Source: Nitrospirillum pindoramense
Lineage (GTDB): Bacteria > Pseudomonadota > Alphaproteobacteria > Azospirillales > Azospirillaceae
Direction of reading: 5' to 3'
NCBI RefSeq assembly: GCF_007827955.1
Contig: NZ_VITR01000008.1
Span: 1 to 64,000, forward strand
DNA: 64,000 nucleotides
The notes under the pieces were generated by a model, which saw only the letters and a list, made by a program, of their open reading frames with translations, was not told the origin of the DNA and did no database searches. Shown here one piece after another: positions 9,590 through 19,497 of this stretch (within the stretch, counting starts at the first letter, position 1; each line of letters begins with the position of its first letter). Position numbers and translations under genes: made by a program.

Positions 9590-10306
9590 ATGCTGGACGT
9601 GCTGGTTGTCGAAGACGCGGATGGCCCACGCACCGACCTGGTCGATTACCTGATCCTGAAAGGGTTCCAGGCCGCTGGCGCCGGCACGGGGGCGGAGGCG
9701 CTGCGGATCGCGGAGAGCCGTCAGCCCACGGTCTTCATCCTGGACGTTGGTCTACCCGATTGCCTCGGCTTTGATCTGGCCCGCGAGTTCCGCCGGCGCC
9801 ATGGCCTGGTTTGCGGCATCATCATGCTCACCGGGCACAGCAGCATCGATGACAAGGTCGAGGGCCTCGCCAGCGGCGCCGACATCTATCTGGTCAAACA
9901 TACCAGCATGCGGGAAGTCGAAGCCAATCTGCGCGGCTTGATCCGCCGCCTGGGCGGGCTGCGCGGCCGCGCGGCGGAGCCTAAGGTTCCCGTGCCAGCA
10001 GCGGGCGACTGGTGGCTTGAGGCGGCGGACTGGCGACTGGTCGCGCCGACGGGGGACAGGACCATGCTGACCGCCACCGAATTCGCCTTCCTGGCGCGGC
10101 TAATGCAGACCCGGGGGGCGATCGTGTCCCGGGCCGAGCTTATCGCCTCGCTGGAGCGGCCGTCCATGGTTCATAACGACCGCAATCTTGACGCGGTCAT
10201 CAGCCGCTTGCGCCGCAAGGTGCTGGACGCCAGTGGCGTTGAGCTGCCGGTGGCCATGGTGTACGGCCAGGGTTACGTATTCCGCGCGCCGTCGCCAGCG
10301 GAATAG
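9590..10306 (+). CDS. OmpR/PhoB-family response regulator (orphan)
   Basis: A 238-residue two-component regulator. The receiver domain (residues 3-115) has the acidic pair E8/D9, phospho-acceptor D52 in ILDVGLPD, T81 in MLTGH and K103. The C-terminal winged helix (about 140-235) has the TATEFAFLARL and DAVISRLRRKV signatures of OmpR-type DNA-binding domains, ending in GYVFRA. An upstream in-frame ATG exists at 9539, but GAGAGGGG just before 9590 makes the internal ATG the better start. No histidine kinase gene lies in the window, so the partner is unknown. It is divergent from the giant surface-protein gene, which makes that gene a plausible target (inference). Its last 34 bases overlap the convergent CoA-transferase gene. 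Confidence 0.9.
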   Translation: MLDVLVVEDADGPRTDLVDYLILKGFQAAGAGTGAEALRIAESRQPTVFILDVGLPDCLGFDLAREFRRRHGLVCGIIMLTGHSSIDDKVEGLASGADIYLVKHTSMREVEANLRGLIRRLGGLRGRAAEPKVPVPAAGDWWLEAADWRLVAPTGDRTMLTATEFAFLARLMQTRGAIVSRAELIASLERPSMVHNDRNLDAVISRLRRKVLDASGVELPVAMVYGQGYVFRAPSPAE

Positions 10307-11529
10307 CCCGAGGGCGCCCCAATCACCCCGGCCGCCGCCAGCGCCGCCAGACGTGTCTGGTCCAGGCCCAGGACGTCGCGCAATACCGTAGCCGTATCGG
10401 CGCCCAGGGCGGGCGGCGCCTGTCCATCCGTGATCGGCGTCCCCGACAGCTTCACCGGGCAGGCGACGCCGGGCACCGGGCCCAGTACGGGGTGGGGCAG
10501 GGTGAGGGCCAGCCCGCGGTGCTTGACCTGTGGGTCGGCGAAGACCTGGCCCAGGGTATTGATGGGCCCGGCTGGAACCGCCGCCGCCTCCAGCAGCGCC
10601 AGCCAGTGGGCTGACGGGGCGGTCGTCAACCGTTCCGTCAGCAGTTCGGTCAGGGCGGCCCGGTTGGTGACGCGCTGGCTGTTGGTGGCGAAGCGGGGAT
10701 CGGCGCTCAGCTCCGGCACCGCCAGCACGGCGCACAGTCGCGTGAACTGCCCGTCATTGCCCACCGCCAGGTTGATGTGGCCATCGCCGGTGGGGAAGGT
10801 GTCGTAGGGGACGATGCTGGGATGGCCATTGCCCAGGGGCTGCGGGTCACGGCCGCTGGCCAGGTGGTTCAGCGCCTGGTTGGCCATGGCCGCCACCATG
10901 CAGTCCAGCAGCGCCACGTCGATGTGCTGGCCCTCCCCGGTCTTCTCCCGGTGGTGCAGGGCCGCCAGGATGGCGTTGCCGGCGTAGAGCCCGGTGATGA
11001 TGTCGGCCAGGGCCACGCCCGCCTTCTGTGGCCCCCCCTCCGCCGTGCCGGTAACGCTCATCAGCCCGGACATGCCCTGGACCAGGAAGTCATAGCCAAG
11101 GCGATGGGCGTAGGGCCCGTCCTGGCCGAACCCCGAGATGGAGCAGTAGATCAGGCGCGGGTTGACGGCCCGCAGGCTGGGATAGTCCAGGCCGTACTTG
11201 GCCAGTCCGCCGACCTTGTAGTTTTCCACCACCACGTCCGAGCGTGCGGCCAGGTCGATCAGCAGCGCCTGGCCCTCCGCAGTGGTGAAGTCCACGGCGA
11301 TGGAGCGCTTGTTGCGGTTGGCCGCCAGGAAATAGGCGGCGGTTCCATCCTCCGCCGCGTCCGCCCCGCCAACGAAGGGGGGCCCCCAACGCCGGGTATC
11401 GTCGCCTTCCCCCGGCTTTTCCACCTTGATGATGGTGGCCCCGAAATCGCCCAGCAGCTGGGTCGCCCAGGGGCCGGCCAGGATGCGGCTCAGGTCCAGG
11501 ACCTGGATGCCCGTCAGCGCGCCCGTCAT
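10273..11529 (-). CDS. CaiB/BaiF family III CoA-transferase
   Basis: A 418-residue family III CoA-transferase. It starts with GIQVLDLSRILAGPWATQLL, followed by ATIIKVEKPGEGDDTR, NRNKRSIAVD, VVVENYKVG and ISGFGQDGPY, all family hallmarks. The catalytic aspartate of the family would be the one in the GEGQHIDVALLD stretch. It lies 20 bases downstream of gcdH on the same strand, so the pair is probably co-transcribed. The LysR - glutaryl-CoA dehydrogenase - CaiB arrangement is known from glutarate/lysine catabolism in pseudomonads, which suggests that this enzyme loads glutarate with CoA (succinyl-CoA or similar donor). The substrate is inferred from context. The C-terminus overlaps the convergent response regulator gene. 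Confidence 0.88.
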   Translation of the reverse strand: MTGALTGIQVLDLSRILAGPWATQLLGDFGATIIKVEKPGEGDDTRRWGPPFVGGADAAEDGTAAYFLAANRNKRSIAVDFTTAEGQALLIDLAARSDVVVENYKVGGLAKYGLDYPSLRAVNPRLIYCSISGFGQDGPYAHRLGYDFLVQGMSGLMSVTGTAEGGPQKAGVALADIITGLYAGNAILAALHHREKTGEGQHIDVALLDCMVAAMANQALNHLASGRDPQPLGNGHPSIVPYDTFPTGDGHINLAVGNDGQFTRLCAVLAVPELSADPRFATNSQRVTNRAALTELLTERLTTAPSAHWLALLEAAAVPAGPINTLGQVFADPQVKHRGLALTLPHPVLGPVPGVACPVKLSGTPITDGQAPPALGADTATVLRDVLGLDQTRLAALAAAGVIGAPSGYSAGDGARNT

Positions 11530-11549
11530 GATGCGTTCAAGACCGCCGA

Positions 11550-12740
11550 TCAGAACGCGGCGATGCCGGTGATGGCGCGGCCCAGGATCAGGGCGTGGAC
11601 ATCGTGGGTACCCTCGTACGTGTTCACGGTTTCCAGGTTGATCATGTGGCGCATCACCGGGAACTCGCCGGAGATGCCGTTGCCGCCGTGCATGTCGCGG
11701 GCGGCGCGGGCGATGTCCAGCGCCTTGCCGCAGTTGTTGCGCTTGATCAGGCTGATCATCTCCGGCGTCGCGGTGCCCTCGTCGAACAGGCGGCCGACGC
11801 GCAACGCCGCCTGCAGGCCCAGCGTGATCTCCGTCTGCATGTCCGCCAGCTTCTTCTGCACCAGCTGGTTGGCGGCCAGGGGCCGGCCGAATTGCTGGCG
11901 GTCCAGGGTGTAGGTCCGGGCAGCGTGGAAGCAGGTTTCCGCCGCCCCCATGGCGCCCCAGGCGATGCCGTAGCGCGCCCGGTTCAGGCAGCCGAAGGGA
12001 CCCTTCAAGCCCGAGACGCCGGGCAGCAGGTGCTCCTCCCCCACCACCACGCCATCCATCACGATCTCACCGGTGATGGAGGCGCGCAGGCTCAGCTTGT
12101 TGGCGATCTTGGGTGCGGACAGGCCGGCCATGCCCTTTTCCAGCACGAAGCCGCGGATGGCCCCGTCGTGCGCGTCGGATTTGGCCCAGACGACGAAGAC
12201 ATCGGCCAGGGGCGCGTTGGTGATCCACATCTTGCTGCCGGTGAGGCGATAGCCGTCGGCCACCTTTTCCGCCCGGGTCCGCATGGAGGCGGGGTCGGAG
12301 CCGGAGTCCGGTTCCGTCAGGCCGAAGCAGCCCACCCATTCCCCCGACGCCAGGCGGGGCAGGTAGCGGCGGCGCTGTTCCTCGCTGCCATAGGCGTATA
12401 GGGGATGCATGACCAGCGAGGACTGCACGCTCATCATCGAGCGATAGCCGCTGTCCACCCCCTCCACCTCCCGGGCCACCAGCCCGTAGGAGACATAGCT
12501 GGCGTTGGCGCCGCCGTATTCCTCCGGCAGGGTGAGGCCCAGCAGGCCCAGCGCCCCCATCTCCTGGAAGATGGCCCTGTCGGTATGCTCCGTGGCGAAG
12601 GCCTCCACCACCCGGGGCGCCAGCTTGTCCTGGGAATAGGCGCGGGCGGTGTCGCGGATCAGACGCTCCTCCTCACCCAGTTGCGCGTTCAGCAGGAAGG
12701 CGTCGTCCCACTGGAACGAGTTGGCGTCACCTTTGGCCAT
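11550..12740 (-). CDS. gcdH: Glutaryl-CoA dehydrogenase
   Basis: A 396-residue FAD acyl-CoA dehydrogenase that oxidatively decarboxylates glutaryl-CoA to crotonyl-CoA, with electrons leaving via ETF. Acyl-CoA dehydrogenase signatures are present: [35 protein letters not shown]. The C-terminal [19 protein letters not shown] contains the catalytic glutamate and is diagnostic for GcdH rather than fatty acyl-CoA dehydrogenases. It heads a transcription unit with the CoA-transferase. A divergent LysR gene starts 185 bases upstream and is the likely regulator. Placing it in lysine, tryptophan or glutarate breakdown follows from the family; the particular feeder pathway is not in the window. Confidence 0.95.
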   Translation of the reverse strand: MAKGDANSFQWDDAFLLNAQLGEEERLIRDTARAYSQDKLAPRVVEAFATEHTDRAIFQEMGALGLLGLTLPEEYGGANASYVSYGLVAREVEGVDSGYRSMMSVQSSLVMHPLYAYGSEEQRRRYLPRLASGEWVGCFGLTEPDSGSDPASMRTRAEKVADGYRLTGSKMWITNAPLADVFVVWAKSDAHDGAIRGFVLEKGMAGLSAPKIANKLSLRASITGEIVMDGVVVGEEHLLPGVSGLKGPFGCLNRARYGIAWGAMGAAETCFHAARTYTLDRQQFGRPLAANQLVQKKLADMQTEITLGLQAALRVGRLFDEGTATPEMISLIKRNNCGKALDIARAARDMHGGNGISGEFPVMRHMINLETVNTYEGTHDVHALILGRAITGIAAF

Positions 12741-12925
12741 CTTGTGCGATCCCTCTCGACGGCGCCGGTTCGACGGGGGCGCCCACCCCCGGATTTAAGC
12801 GCCTTGGCCGGTGCGGGGGCAAGCCATGTCCGGTCATAAGATGATGCAATTTTCTCATGATCTATGGACATCAAAACCTTATTTCCGTTCCATTGCCGTA
12901 TTGAACATCATGAGGATGTGGCCCC
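12741..12925. promoter_or_regulatory. Divergent gcdH / LysR promoter with inverted repeat
   Basis: The 185-bp gap between gcdH and the LysR gene becomes AT-richer near the LysR start. CTCATGAT at 12854-12861 and its exact reverse complement ATCATGAG at 12907-12914 form an inverted pair 45 bases apart, the second lying just upstream of the LysR ATG. This is the expected place for LysR binding and autoregulation; the assignment is inference. Confidence 0.4.
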
Positions 12926-13846
12926 ATGCTTTCCCGTCGCCTTATTCCCAGCACGGCGGCCTTGGTCGCGTTCGAGGCAGCGGCCCGCCACTCCAGCTTC
13001 ACCCTGGCGGCGGATGAACTGAACCTGACGCAAGGGGCGGTCAGCCGGCAGGTGGCCCAGCTGGAGGCGCAGTTGGGCGTGCCGCTGTTCCAGCGGGTGC
13101 GCCAGCGGGTGGTGCCGACGCTGGCCGGCCAGTTCTATGCGGAGCAGGTGCGGGACATCCTGGCCCGGCTGGGTCAGGCCGGCGCCCAGGCCATCGCCTT
13201 TGAAAGCGGCAGCGGCAGCCTGGGCCTGGCCATCCTGCCGTCCTTCGGCGCCCGTTGGCTGATTCCGCGCATGCCGGATTTCTTCGCCCGTCACCGCGAC
13301 ATCAGCATCAATTTCTCCACTCGCGTGCGGCCCATCGACCCGCGCGCCGAAGGGCTGGACGCCGCCATCATGAGCGCCCTGCCGCCGGTGCCGGACCTCA
13401 TCCGCCAGCGTTTCATGGGGGAGGAGCTGGTGCCGGTCGCTGCCCCGGCCCTGATCGGCCCGAACGGTCCGCCGTGCCCCGCCGACCTGGCGCGGTTGCC
13501 CCTATTGTTGCAGGAAACCCGCCTCGACAGCTGGACGCTGTGGTTCGAGGCCCAGGGCCTGAAACGCCCGCCGGGACAGCCGGCCCTGGTGTTCGAGCAA
13601 TTCCTTCTGGTCATCCGGGCCGCCGTCGCCGGGCTGGGTTGCGCGCTGGTGCCCCGTTTCCTGGTGCGGGAGGAACTTGCGTCCGGCGAGTTGGTCATCC
13701 TGCCGGGACGGGCGTCACCGGCCGAGACGAGCTATTACCTGGTCTATCCCGCCAACCGCAAAACCTACCGCCCCCTCATGGTCTTCCGCGACTGGCTGAT
13801 GGAGCAGGGGCGGGAGCCGGGCAGCCTATCGCCAAAGACGGTGTAG
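12926..13846 (+). CDS. LysR-family regulator (GcvA/GcdR-like)
   Basis: A 306-residue LysR-type regulator. The N-terminal helix-turn-helix (residues about 10-65) reads ALVAFEAAARHSSFTLAADE then LTQGAVSRQVAQLEAQLGV, typical of the GcvA subgroup. The effector domain (about 90-295) contains LGLAILPSFGARWLIPRMPDF and the conserved GLGCALVPRFLV segment. It is divergent from gcdH, so by family habit it probably activates the gcdH-CoA-transferase unit in response to a glutarate-related effector and represses itself. The effector is unknown from sequence. Confidence 0.9.
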   Translation: MLSRRLIPSTAALVAFEAAARHSSFTLAADELNLTQGAVSRQVAQLEAQLGVPLFQRVRQRVVPTLAGQFYAEQVRDILARLGQAGAQAIAFESGSGSLGLAILPSFGARWLIPRMPDFFARHRDISINFSTRVRPIDPRAEGLDAAIMSALPPVPDLIRQRFMGEELVPVAAPALIGPNGPPCPADLARLPLLLQETRLDSWTLWFEAQGLKRPPGQPALVFEQFLLVIRAAVAGLGCALVPRFLVREELASGELVILPGRASPAETSYYLVYPANRKTYRPLMVFRDWLMEQGREPGSLSPKTV

Positions 13847-13978
13847 GGAACCGCAGCCGTATTCAAATAACGGTTTTATCGTCAATCGCTTGGGCCCGGC
13901 CGCTGCCATCCTGGCCCGGTGGTGCGGCGCGTCCGCCCCCATCAACGTCAACGCGCGACCCTCGAACCGGAGACGTAA

Positions 13979-14374
13979 ATGATCCGCTGTATCCGACTAT
14001 GGACCGGCCCGGACGGTAACTCCCTCTTTGAAGAAGGGGAGCTGGAAATCGGCGCGGGGCTGCATGGCCGGGCCTCCGGCCTGCCCATCGCCGTGCATGA
14101 GCTGTCTTTCCAGGAGACCGCCACCGGCGGCTCGTTCGAATGGCACCAGGACCCTCAGCCGCAGTTTGTCATCACCCTGTCGGGCACCATCGAGTTCGAG
14201 GTGAAGTCCGGCGCCACCTTCACCATCCGCCCCGGCGACGTGCTGATCGCCCAGGATGACAGCGGCAGCGGCCATCGCTGGCGCCTGATCGGCACGGAGC
14301 CTTGGCGGCGTGCCTACGTCGTCTATGACCCGGGGGCCGGCCTGCACTTCAAACCCACGGGGGACCAGGTATGA
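13979..14374 (+). CDS. Cupin-domain protein coupled to mqo
   Basis: A 131-residue single-domain cupin. The beta-barrel motifs are visible: [20 protein letters not shown] (cupin 1; a metal-binding His and Glu pattern is only partly kept) and [14 protein letters not shown]...GHRWR (cupin 2). It has no signal peptide. Its stop overlaps the start of mqo by four bases (ATGA at 14371-14374), so the two are translationally coupled. The family covers sensors and small enzymes, and no substrate can be assigned. The coupling suggests a role linked to malate or organic-acid metabolism (inference). Confidence 0.75.
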   Translation: MIRCIRLWTGPDGNSLFEEGELEIGAGLHGRASGLPIAVHELSFQETATGGSFEWHQDPQPQFVITLSGTIEFEVKSGATFTIRPGDVLIAQDDSGSGHRWRLIGTEPWRRAYVVYDPGAGLHFKPTGDQV

Positions 14375-15873
14375 CAGCCTCCGACACCCCGCATGTCGAC
14401 GCGCTGCTGATCGGCGCCGGCATCATGAGCGCTACCGTGGGAACGCTGCTGCGTGCGCTGGACCCGTCGCTGCGCATCGCCGTGGTCGAGCGGCTGGGCG
14501 ATTGCGGCCAGGAAAGCTCCATGGCGTGGAACAACGCCGGCACCGGCCATGCGGCCAATTGCGAACTCAACTACACGCCGCAGCGCCCCGATGGCGGCAT
14601 CGACATTTCCAAGGCGCTGAAGGTGAATACCGAGTTCGACGTGTCGCGGGAGTTCTGGGCCCATCTGGTGTCGTCCGGCGCCATCCCCGACCCGCGCGCC
14701 TTCCTGCATCCCTGCCCGCACATGAGCTTCGTCTGGGGGGAGGAGAACGTCACCTTCCTCAAGGCCCGCCACGCCGCCATGAGCGCGCATCATTGCTATC
14801 GCGGCATGGAGTACAGCGAGGATCCCGCGCAAATCGCGGAATGGGCGCCCCTGGTCATGGAGGGGCGCGATCCGGCGCAGAAGGTCGCCGCCACCCGCAT
14901 CATCACCGGCACCGACGTCGACTATGGCGCGCTGACCCATCTGCTGGTGCGTCATCTGGGCGATGAGGGCGTGGACCTGCGCTATCACCGCGAGGTTGTC
15001 GCCCTGGACCGGGCGGCGGACGGCCGCTGGATGGTGACGACCGAGGACATGACCGACGGCACCCGCCAAACCCTGTCCGCCGGTTTCGTCTTCATCGGCG
15101 CGGGCGGGGCGGCGATCGACCTGCTGCAGAAGTCGGGGATCCCGGAAGCCAAGGGCTATGGCGGCTTCCCGGTCAGCGGCATTTGGCTGCGCTGCGACGT
15201 GGACGCGGTGACGGCACGCCACCACGCCAAGATCTATGGCAAGGCCGCCACGGGGTCACCGCCCATGTCCGTGCCGCACCTGGACACGCGGGTGATCGAT
15301 GGCAAGACCTCGCTGCTGTTCGGGCCCTATGCCGGCTTCTCGACCAAATTCCTGAAGCACGGCTCGGTCGCGGACCTGTTCGGGTCGATCACCGCCAGCA
15401 ACATCCTGCCCTTGTTGGATGTCGCCAAGGACAACGCGGCGCTAGAGGAATATCTGATCGGCCAGGTGTTCCAAAGCCGGCATCATCAATTCGAGATGCT
15501 GCGCCAGTTCTTCCCCACCGCCCAGCGCGGTCAGTGGCGGGAGGCGGTGGCCGGACAGCGCGTCCAAATCATCAAGCCGGTTGCCGAGGGGCACGGCGGC
15601 GTTCTGGAGTTCGGAACGGAACTGGTCGCCGCCGCCGACAAGTCGCTGGTCGCCTTGCTGGGCGCGTCACCCGGCGCGTCGACCGCCGCCGCCATCGCGG
15701 TGGAGGTCCTGCAAACCTGCTTCGTGGATCGCCTGACCGAGTCCGGTTGGCTGCCGGCGCTGAAGGCGATCTTCCCCAGCTATGGCATCGACCTGGCCAG
15801 GGACGCGGCGGCCTGCCGCGCCACGCGGGCGGCGACGGCCGCGGTGCTGAAGATCGAGGACATCGGCGGCTGA
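14371..15873 (+). CDS. mqo: Malate:quinone oxidoreductase
   Basis: A 500-residue FAD enzyme oxidising malate to oxaloacetate and passing electrons to the quinone pool as a peripheral membrane protein. The FAD-binding [17 protein letters not shown] is at residues 11-28. Family signatures follow: [60 protein letters not shown], and the C-terminal [18 protein letters not shown]. Length matches the family (about 490-550). It is translated from a start overlapping the cupin stop, and its 3' end is followed directly by a strong hairpin. It supplies the respiratory chain; a cyo quinol oxidase, which uses the same quinone pool, is encoded at 55-59 kb. Confidence 0.95.
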   Translation: MTASDTPHVDALLIGAGIMSATVGTLLRALDPSLRIAVVERLGDCGQESSMAWNNAGTGHAANCELNYTPQRPDGGIDISKALKVNTEFDVSREFWAHLVSSGAIPDPRAFLHPCPHMSFVWGEENVTFLKARHAAMSAHHCYRGMEYSEDPAQIAEWAPLVMEGRDPAQKVAATRIITGTDVDYGALTHLLVRHLGDEGVDLRYHREVVALDRAADGRWMVTTEDMTDGTRQTLSAGFVFIGAGGAAIDLLQKSGIPEAKGYGGFPVSGIWLRCDVDAVTARHHAKIYGKAATGSPPMSVPHLDTRVIDGKTSLLFGPYAGFSTKFLKHGSVADLFGSITASNILPLLDVAKDNAALEEYLIGQVFQSRHHQFEMLRQFFPTAQRGQWREAVAGQRVQIIKPVAEGHGGVLEFGTELVAAADKSLVALLGASPGASTAAAIAVEVLQTCFVDRLTESGWLPALKAIFPSYGIDLARDAAACRATRAATAAVLKIEDIGG

Positions 15874-15881
15874 AGGCCTGC

Positions 15882-15919
15882 CCGGATGGCCCTCCGGGGT
15901 GAAACCGGGGGCCATCCGG
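15882..15919. terminator. Bidirectional terminator between mqo and GH2 gene
   Basis: CCGGATGGCCC (15882-15892) pairs with GGGCCATCCGG (15909-15919), and the inner CCGG arms (15894-15897 and 15905-15908) continue the stem after a one-base bulge, leaving a 7-base loop. It lies between two convergent genes. There is no clear T-tract on either strand. Confidence 0.7.
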
Positions 15920-15926
15920 ATCGGGT

Positions 15927-18900
15927 TCAGGGGACCGTCACCGCCGCCGTGGCCGGCTGGGTGTTCCAGCCGCGCAAGGCCACCTTGGGCTGGCCCTGCG
16001 CCAGGGCGGCGGGGTAGGCGATGGTCACCTCGCGCCGGTCACCCGGCAGGAGGGAGACGTAGTTGTCGCTGGCGTAGGCCGGCAGCAGGCGGCTGCCGTC
16101 GGCGTTCTGCAGGGTCAGCTTGTTCATCAGCGACGCGGCGCCGCCGGTGTTGGTCAGGGTCACATGCACCTTGACCTCATCGCCTGCCCGTTCCGTGCGG
16201 GTGGACAGGGCGACGGGCTGTGGCGCCAGGTCGTTCAGGTGGCGGGTGGCGGCCTCGTCGGCGACGCGCCAATAGACGTTCTGCGACAGCGTGCCGGCGG
16301 CGTCCGACAGATCCAACGCCACCAGCACCAGGCCATTGGCCTTGATGGCGGCCGCCAGGTCCAGCTTCCGCGCGTGGGCGACGGCATCGGCCGGGGCATC
16401 GACCTTCTGTGTCAGGTCGCTGATCACCTGGCCGGCCACGGTCAGGACGCGGGCGCGGATGGTCAGACCCTTCCTGGCCTCACGGGTGTTGTTGACCACG
16501 GTGATCCCGTCGTCCGGTGCGTCCAGCTGCACGTGCAGGGGCTCCGCCGCCTTCTGCACGCCGTAGAAGGCGCCGTGGGTGTCGTAGTCATGGCTCATGA
16601 TCTGCCAGTTGGTGCTGGGCCAGGCCGGCTGGGTCATCCACAGCAGGCGGCCGCTGTTCACCGTCCACAGGCCGGCGTTCATGCCCTCGAAGATGGCCCG
16701 GTGGGTTTCATAGTTCATCAGCTGGGCCTTGCGCTCGAAGTCGGCCAGGCTGGTGGCCGCCCCCAGCTTGCGGTCCATGGCCGCCATGAAGCCGTGGGTG
16801 TCGCCGTTCCCGGACTGATGCCAGTCGTGATAGGCCCAAGTGTCGCTGACCGGCCAGCGGTCGGCCTGCGGCACCGCGGCCTCGAACGCCTCCAGCGTGG
16901 GGAAGCTGGGCGTGCCCACCTCCACCGCGAAGCCGCGGGACAGCTTGGTGAAGTACTGCGACGGGTCGCGGTAGTCGTAAGGTCCGCTGTCCTGCAGGTT
17001 CACGCGGTTGGAGCTGCCGCTGTAATAGCGGGTGCCGTCCAGGCTGGTGACCAGTTTTTCCAGTCCCTCGTTCAGCACCGGCTGCGGCACGCCCTCGTTG
17101 CGGCCGAACCACAGCACGATGGAGGGGTGGTTGCGATAGCGGCGGATGACATCGGCGGCGTTGTCCAGGAACAGCGGCACGTCCTGGGCCTCGATGTTGT
17201 AGTCCTGCGTGCTTTCCCAGAAGTCGTTCAGCACCATCAGGCCATATTCATCGGCCAGGTCGAAGAACACATCCTCAGTGTTCTGACCCACCCAGTTGCG
17301 GATGATGTTGACGTGGGCCTCGCGGTGCAGGCGGAAGAACGGCTCCAGCCGGTCGCGCGACACGCGCTTGCGCCAGTCGTCGGTGCCCCAGCTGCCGCCG
17401 CGCGCCGGCACGCGCACGCCGTTGACCTTCAGGATCAGATAAGGGGCCAGGCTGGAGTCCTGCAACGGCTTCACCGCTGGCGATTTTTCGGCCCCCGGCG
17501 TCAGGGACGACACCCAGCCGCCGGCGATCTTGTGGATGCCGGTGTGGCTGCCGTCCACCACCTGCTGGCCCTGCGCCAGCGTGGGGTCGACCTCCACCCG
17601 CCGGACATGCCCCGTGGCATCCATCAGCGACAGCTCATAGCTGACCTCGCGGATGCCGAAGCGGGTGTGCTTCTCATCCGATTGCGTGCCGCCGGCGGCA
17701 GCCGTCAAGGTCAGGGCGTGCAGGGCGGGATCGCCCAGGCCGTTGGGCCACCACAGCGCCGGGTTTTTCACGTTTAGCTGCGGGAACTCGGCGGGGGACA
17801 GGATGACGCTGCCCGCACCTGGCGCCAGGGTCACGGTCTTGACGACCGTCACGTCGTCGAAGTCGGCGCGGATCTCGGCCTGCACCGGCTGGCCGGTCAG
17901 GTTTTCCACCGGCACGGTGATGGTGATGTCGGCCTTGGACGTGTCGGGCAGGGGCAGCTTGGTCACCACCTGGCTGTCGCCGATGCGCACCGGGCCGGTG
18001 GCGGTCAGGGTCACGTCCTGCCACAGGCCGGTGTTGCGGTCACGGACGGCGGGGATCCAGTCCCAGCCTTCGCTGGCGATGAAGGTGGGGCCGTCCAGGG
18101 CCTGCATGCCGCCGTTCTCGCCCACGCCGGCGGCGATCGACTGCTCATGCGGCAGGCCGGGGTGGGGCGGCGGGCTGATCTTGACCGCCAGCACGTTCTT
18201 CTGCCCGGGGCGCAGATGGCCGGTGACGTCGAACTGCCCCCGGATGAAGGCGCCGCGCACGCCGCCCAGCCGCTCGCCATTCAGCCACACCTCGGCGGCG
18301 TAGTTGATCCCCTTGAAGGTCAGCAGCGGGTGGCGGTCCCGCAGGTCGGCCGGGGCGTCGAATTCCGTGCGGTACCAGTAATCCTGCTTGTTCAGGCTTT
18401 CCGGGATGGCCAGGTTGTCCAGGCCGTAATCCGGATCAGGATAGACGCCGCGGTCGACCAGGGTGGTCAGCACGGTGCCGGGCACCGTCGCCACGTACCA
18501 GGCCGCGGTATCGAAGCCGGGCTGGGAGATGCGCGCGCCATCGCCACGCACCTTGGGTGCCTCCGCCAGGCGCCAGCCGCCGACGGTCCAATTGCCGGCG
18601 CCGTCGGCCTTCAGCGCCGGGCCGTTGGGCGGCGGCTTGGCCACGGGTTGGGAGAACGGGGCGGCGCTCTTGGGCAGGGTCCAGGCATCCTGCGGCGTCA
18701 CCTGGCCCATCATCTGCTTGACCTGCACCGGCCAGGTCGGGCTGGCGGCCTCGAAATTGATCAGGTCGGCGGTGGGCGTCCGCTGGGCCGCGGCCTTGGC
18801 CTCCGCCGCGCTCAGCGCTTGGGCGCTGACGGTGAAGCCGGCGATGCGGCCGGCGAAGGCGCCCCCCAGGCGCGGGGCCAGCCCAACCACCGGTGTGACG

Positions 18901-19361
18901 GCATTCCGCGCCGCCGCGCCTTGCGCCACCTCGGCGCCATCCAGGTAGAGGTGGACGGTCTTGCCGTCGGAACTGGCCAGGGCGTGGTGCCAGGTGCCGG
19001 CCTTCACGGCCGCCCCGCCGCTGATGCCCTCGCCGGTGCCGGTGCGCAGGGCCAGCCGGCCGTCCTTCAGCCCCAAATAGCGGCCCTGGGCCGGGTCGCC
19101 CACGCCGGCCAGCAGCGCGGTGCCGACCTCATCGGCTTGGAACCAGGTGGAGAGTGTCCAGGGGCCATCGGCGGGTAGCGTGATGCCGCCCAGGGACTTG
19201 GTCAGCCCATCGCCGCCCGCCAGGAAGGCGGCATTGTACGGGCCAGCGCTGACAGCGTTGTCAGACGCAAAGGCGTTCAATGGCGCGGCCCAGGCGGTGG
19301 ACACCATCAGCGAGGCCCACAGTAGGCGCCGGACGGCATTCGGCTTATCGATCCCGTGCAT
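15927..19361 (-). CDS. Exported GH2 exo-glycosidase (beta-mannosidase / exo-glucosaminidase type) with N-terminal LamG-like domain
   Basis: A 1,144-residue protein when started at the ATG at 19361, which has AGGGAGGG nine bases upstream (an upstream start at 19400 is less likely). A signal peptide precedes a LamG/concanavalin-like domain (about residues 40-195; WTLSTWF, WHHALASSDGKTVHLYLDG). GH2 modules follow: sugar-binding (LTFKGINYAAEVWLNGERLG), immunoglobulin-like, and TIM barrel with acid/base E756 in WFGRNEG and probable nucleophile E814 in VEVGTPSFP. SEGWDWIPAVRDRNTGLW is typical of the exo-glucosaminidase / beta-mannosidase branch of GH2. It probably acts in the periplasm or on the surface, removing terminal sugars from glycans. 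Substrate choice between mannose and glucosamine cannot be settled by eye. It is divergent from the sugar transporter. Confidence 0.88.
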   Translation of the reverse strand: MHGIDKPNAVRRLLWASLMVSTAWAAPLNAFASDNAVSAGPYNAAFLAGGDGLTKSLGGITLPADGPWTLSTWFQADEVGTALLAGVGDPAQGRYLGLKDGRLALRTGTGEGISGGAAVKAGTWHHALASSDGKTVHLYLDGAEVAQGAAARNAVTPVVGLAPRLGGAFAGRIAGFTVSAQALSAAEAKAAAQRTPTADLINFEAASPTWPVQVKQMMGQVTPQDAWTLPKSAAPFSQPVAKPPPNGPALKADGAGNWTVGGWRLAEAPKVRGDGARISQPGFDTAAWYVATVPGTVLTTLVDRGVYPDPDYGLDNLAIPESLNKQDYWYRTEFDAPADLRDRHPLLTFKGINYAAEVWLNGERLGGVRGAFIRGQFDVTGHLRPGQKNVLAVKISPPPHPGLPHEQSIAAGVGENGGMQALDGPTFIASEGWDWIPAVRDRNTGLWQDVTLTATGPVRIGDSQVVTKLPLPDTSKADITITVPVENLTGQPVQAEIRADFDDVTVVKTVTLAPGAGSVILSPAEFPQLNVKNPALWWPNGLGDPALHALTLTAAAGGTQSDEKHTRFGIREVSYELSLMDATGHVRRVEVDPTLAQGQQVVDGSHTGIHKIAGGWVSSLTPGAEKSPAVKPLQDSSLAPYLILKVNGVRVPARGGSWGTDDWRKRVSRDRLEPFFRLHREAHVNIIRNWVGQNTEDVFFDLADEYGLMVLNDFWESTQDYNIEAQDVPLFLDNAADVIRRYRNHPSIVLWFGRNEGVPQPVLNEGLEKLVTSLDGTRYYSGSSNRVNLQDSGPYDYRDPSQYFTKLSRGFAVEVGTPSFPTLEAFEAAVPQADRWPVSDTWAYHDWHQSGNGDTHGFMAAMDRKLGAATSLADFERKAQLMNYETHRAIFEGMNAGLWTVNSGRLLWMTQPAWPSTNWQIMSHDYDTHGAFYGVQKAAEPLHVQLDAPDDGITVVNNTREARKGLTIRARVLTVAGQVISDLTQKVDAPADAVAHARKLDLAAAIKANGLVLVALDLSDAAGTLSQNVYWRVADEAATRHLNDLAPQPVALSTRTERAGDEVKVHVTLTNTGGAASLMNKLTLQNADGSRLLPAYASDNYVSLLPGDRREVTIAYPAALAQGQPKVALRGWNTQPATAAVTVP

Positions 19362-19497
19362 CAAGGATACCCTCCCTCGTTGGCCCGGTGGGCCACCCAT
19401 TATTCTTCAGGCCGGACATGGGTGCTGAAGGGCGCCCTTTCCCGACCAGGCTGGGCTGCCGATCCTAGTACAGGCTATCGACAAAGCAGCATTGGCA

